In this document: in pieces, positions 6,423-6,423 of the stretch
Position numbering within the stretch: the stretch's first letter is position 1
Layout of the letters: each line of letters starts with the position of its first letter
NCBI GenBank assembly: GCA_903970295.1
Contig: CAJCHQ010000264.1
Span: 1 to 6,423 of the forward strand
Source: Bryobacterales bacterium
GTDB lineage: Bacteria > Cyanobacteriota > Vampirovibrionia > Obscuribacterales > Obscuribacteraceae
Direction: 5' to 3'
DNA: 6,423 nt
Notes under the pieces: model-generated
Databases searched by the model: none
Seen by the model: the letters and a program-made list of their open reading frames with translations, nothing else
What the model was told of the DNA's origin: nothing
Program-made: the position numbers and the translations under genes

Positions 6423-6423
6423 C

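Overview
The window holds a tandem duplication of a two-gene module on the + strand, followed by a convergent lipid-synthesis gene pair on the - strand. Each module has a long exported protein with a TadG-like amino end (one complete copy, one copy cut by the left edge) and then a short TadE-like pseudopilin with a glycine-rich tail. In Flp/Tad pilus systems, TadE and TadG proteins are minor pilins or pseudopilins, so these pairs most likely encode surface filament or envelope components. No ATPase, platform protein, secretin or prepilin peptidase gene is present in the window.

Layout: 1-1192 is the 3' part of the first long gene. 1271-1900 is the first TadE-like gene. 1901-2161 is an AT-rich intergenic stretch with a perfect 12-bp stem-loop. 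2162-4423 is the complete second long gene (753 aa). 4496-5131 is the second TadE-like gene. After 32 bases, 5164-6123 (-) encodes a CdsA-family phosphatidate cytidylyltransferase, overlapped by 6111-6422 (-), the 3' part of a PlsC-like acyltransferase gene. Corresponding stop codons in the two modules are exactly 3231 bp apart. The proteins are about four-fifths identical by eye where the long ones can be compared, but the DNA differs at many silent positions. The duplication is therefore old, and both copies appear to be kept functional.

Organism: a bacterium with mid-range GC, Shine-Dalgarno sites, ATG and GTG starts, and Tad-type pseudopilins. The sequence alone does not fix the lineage. 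Environmental groups with many orphan TadE/TadG genes are plausible, and a non-photosynthetic cyanobacterial relative such as Obscuribacterales is only a weak guess.

How the genes may work together: within each module the long and short proteins would be inserted through class III (prepilin-type) amino-terminal segments and probably act together outside the membrane. The - strand pair covers consecutive steps in phospholipid synthesis, from lysophosphatidate to phosphatidate to CDP-diacylglycerol, and looks like a separate operon. The most interesting content is the duplicated module: the long carboxy-terminal region with six conserved cysteines is not one I recognise.
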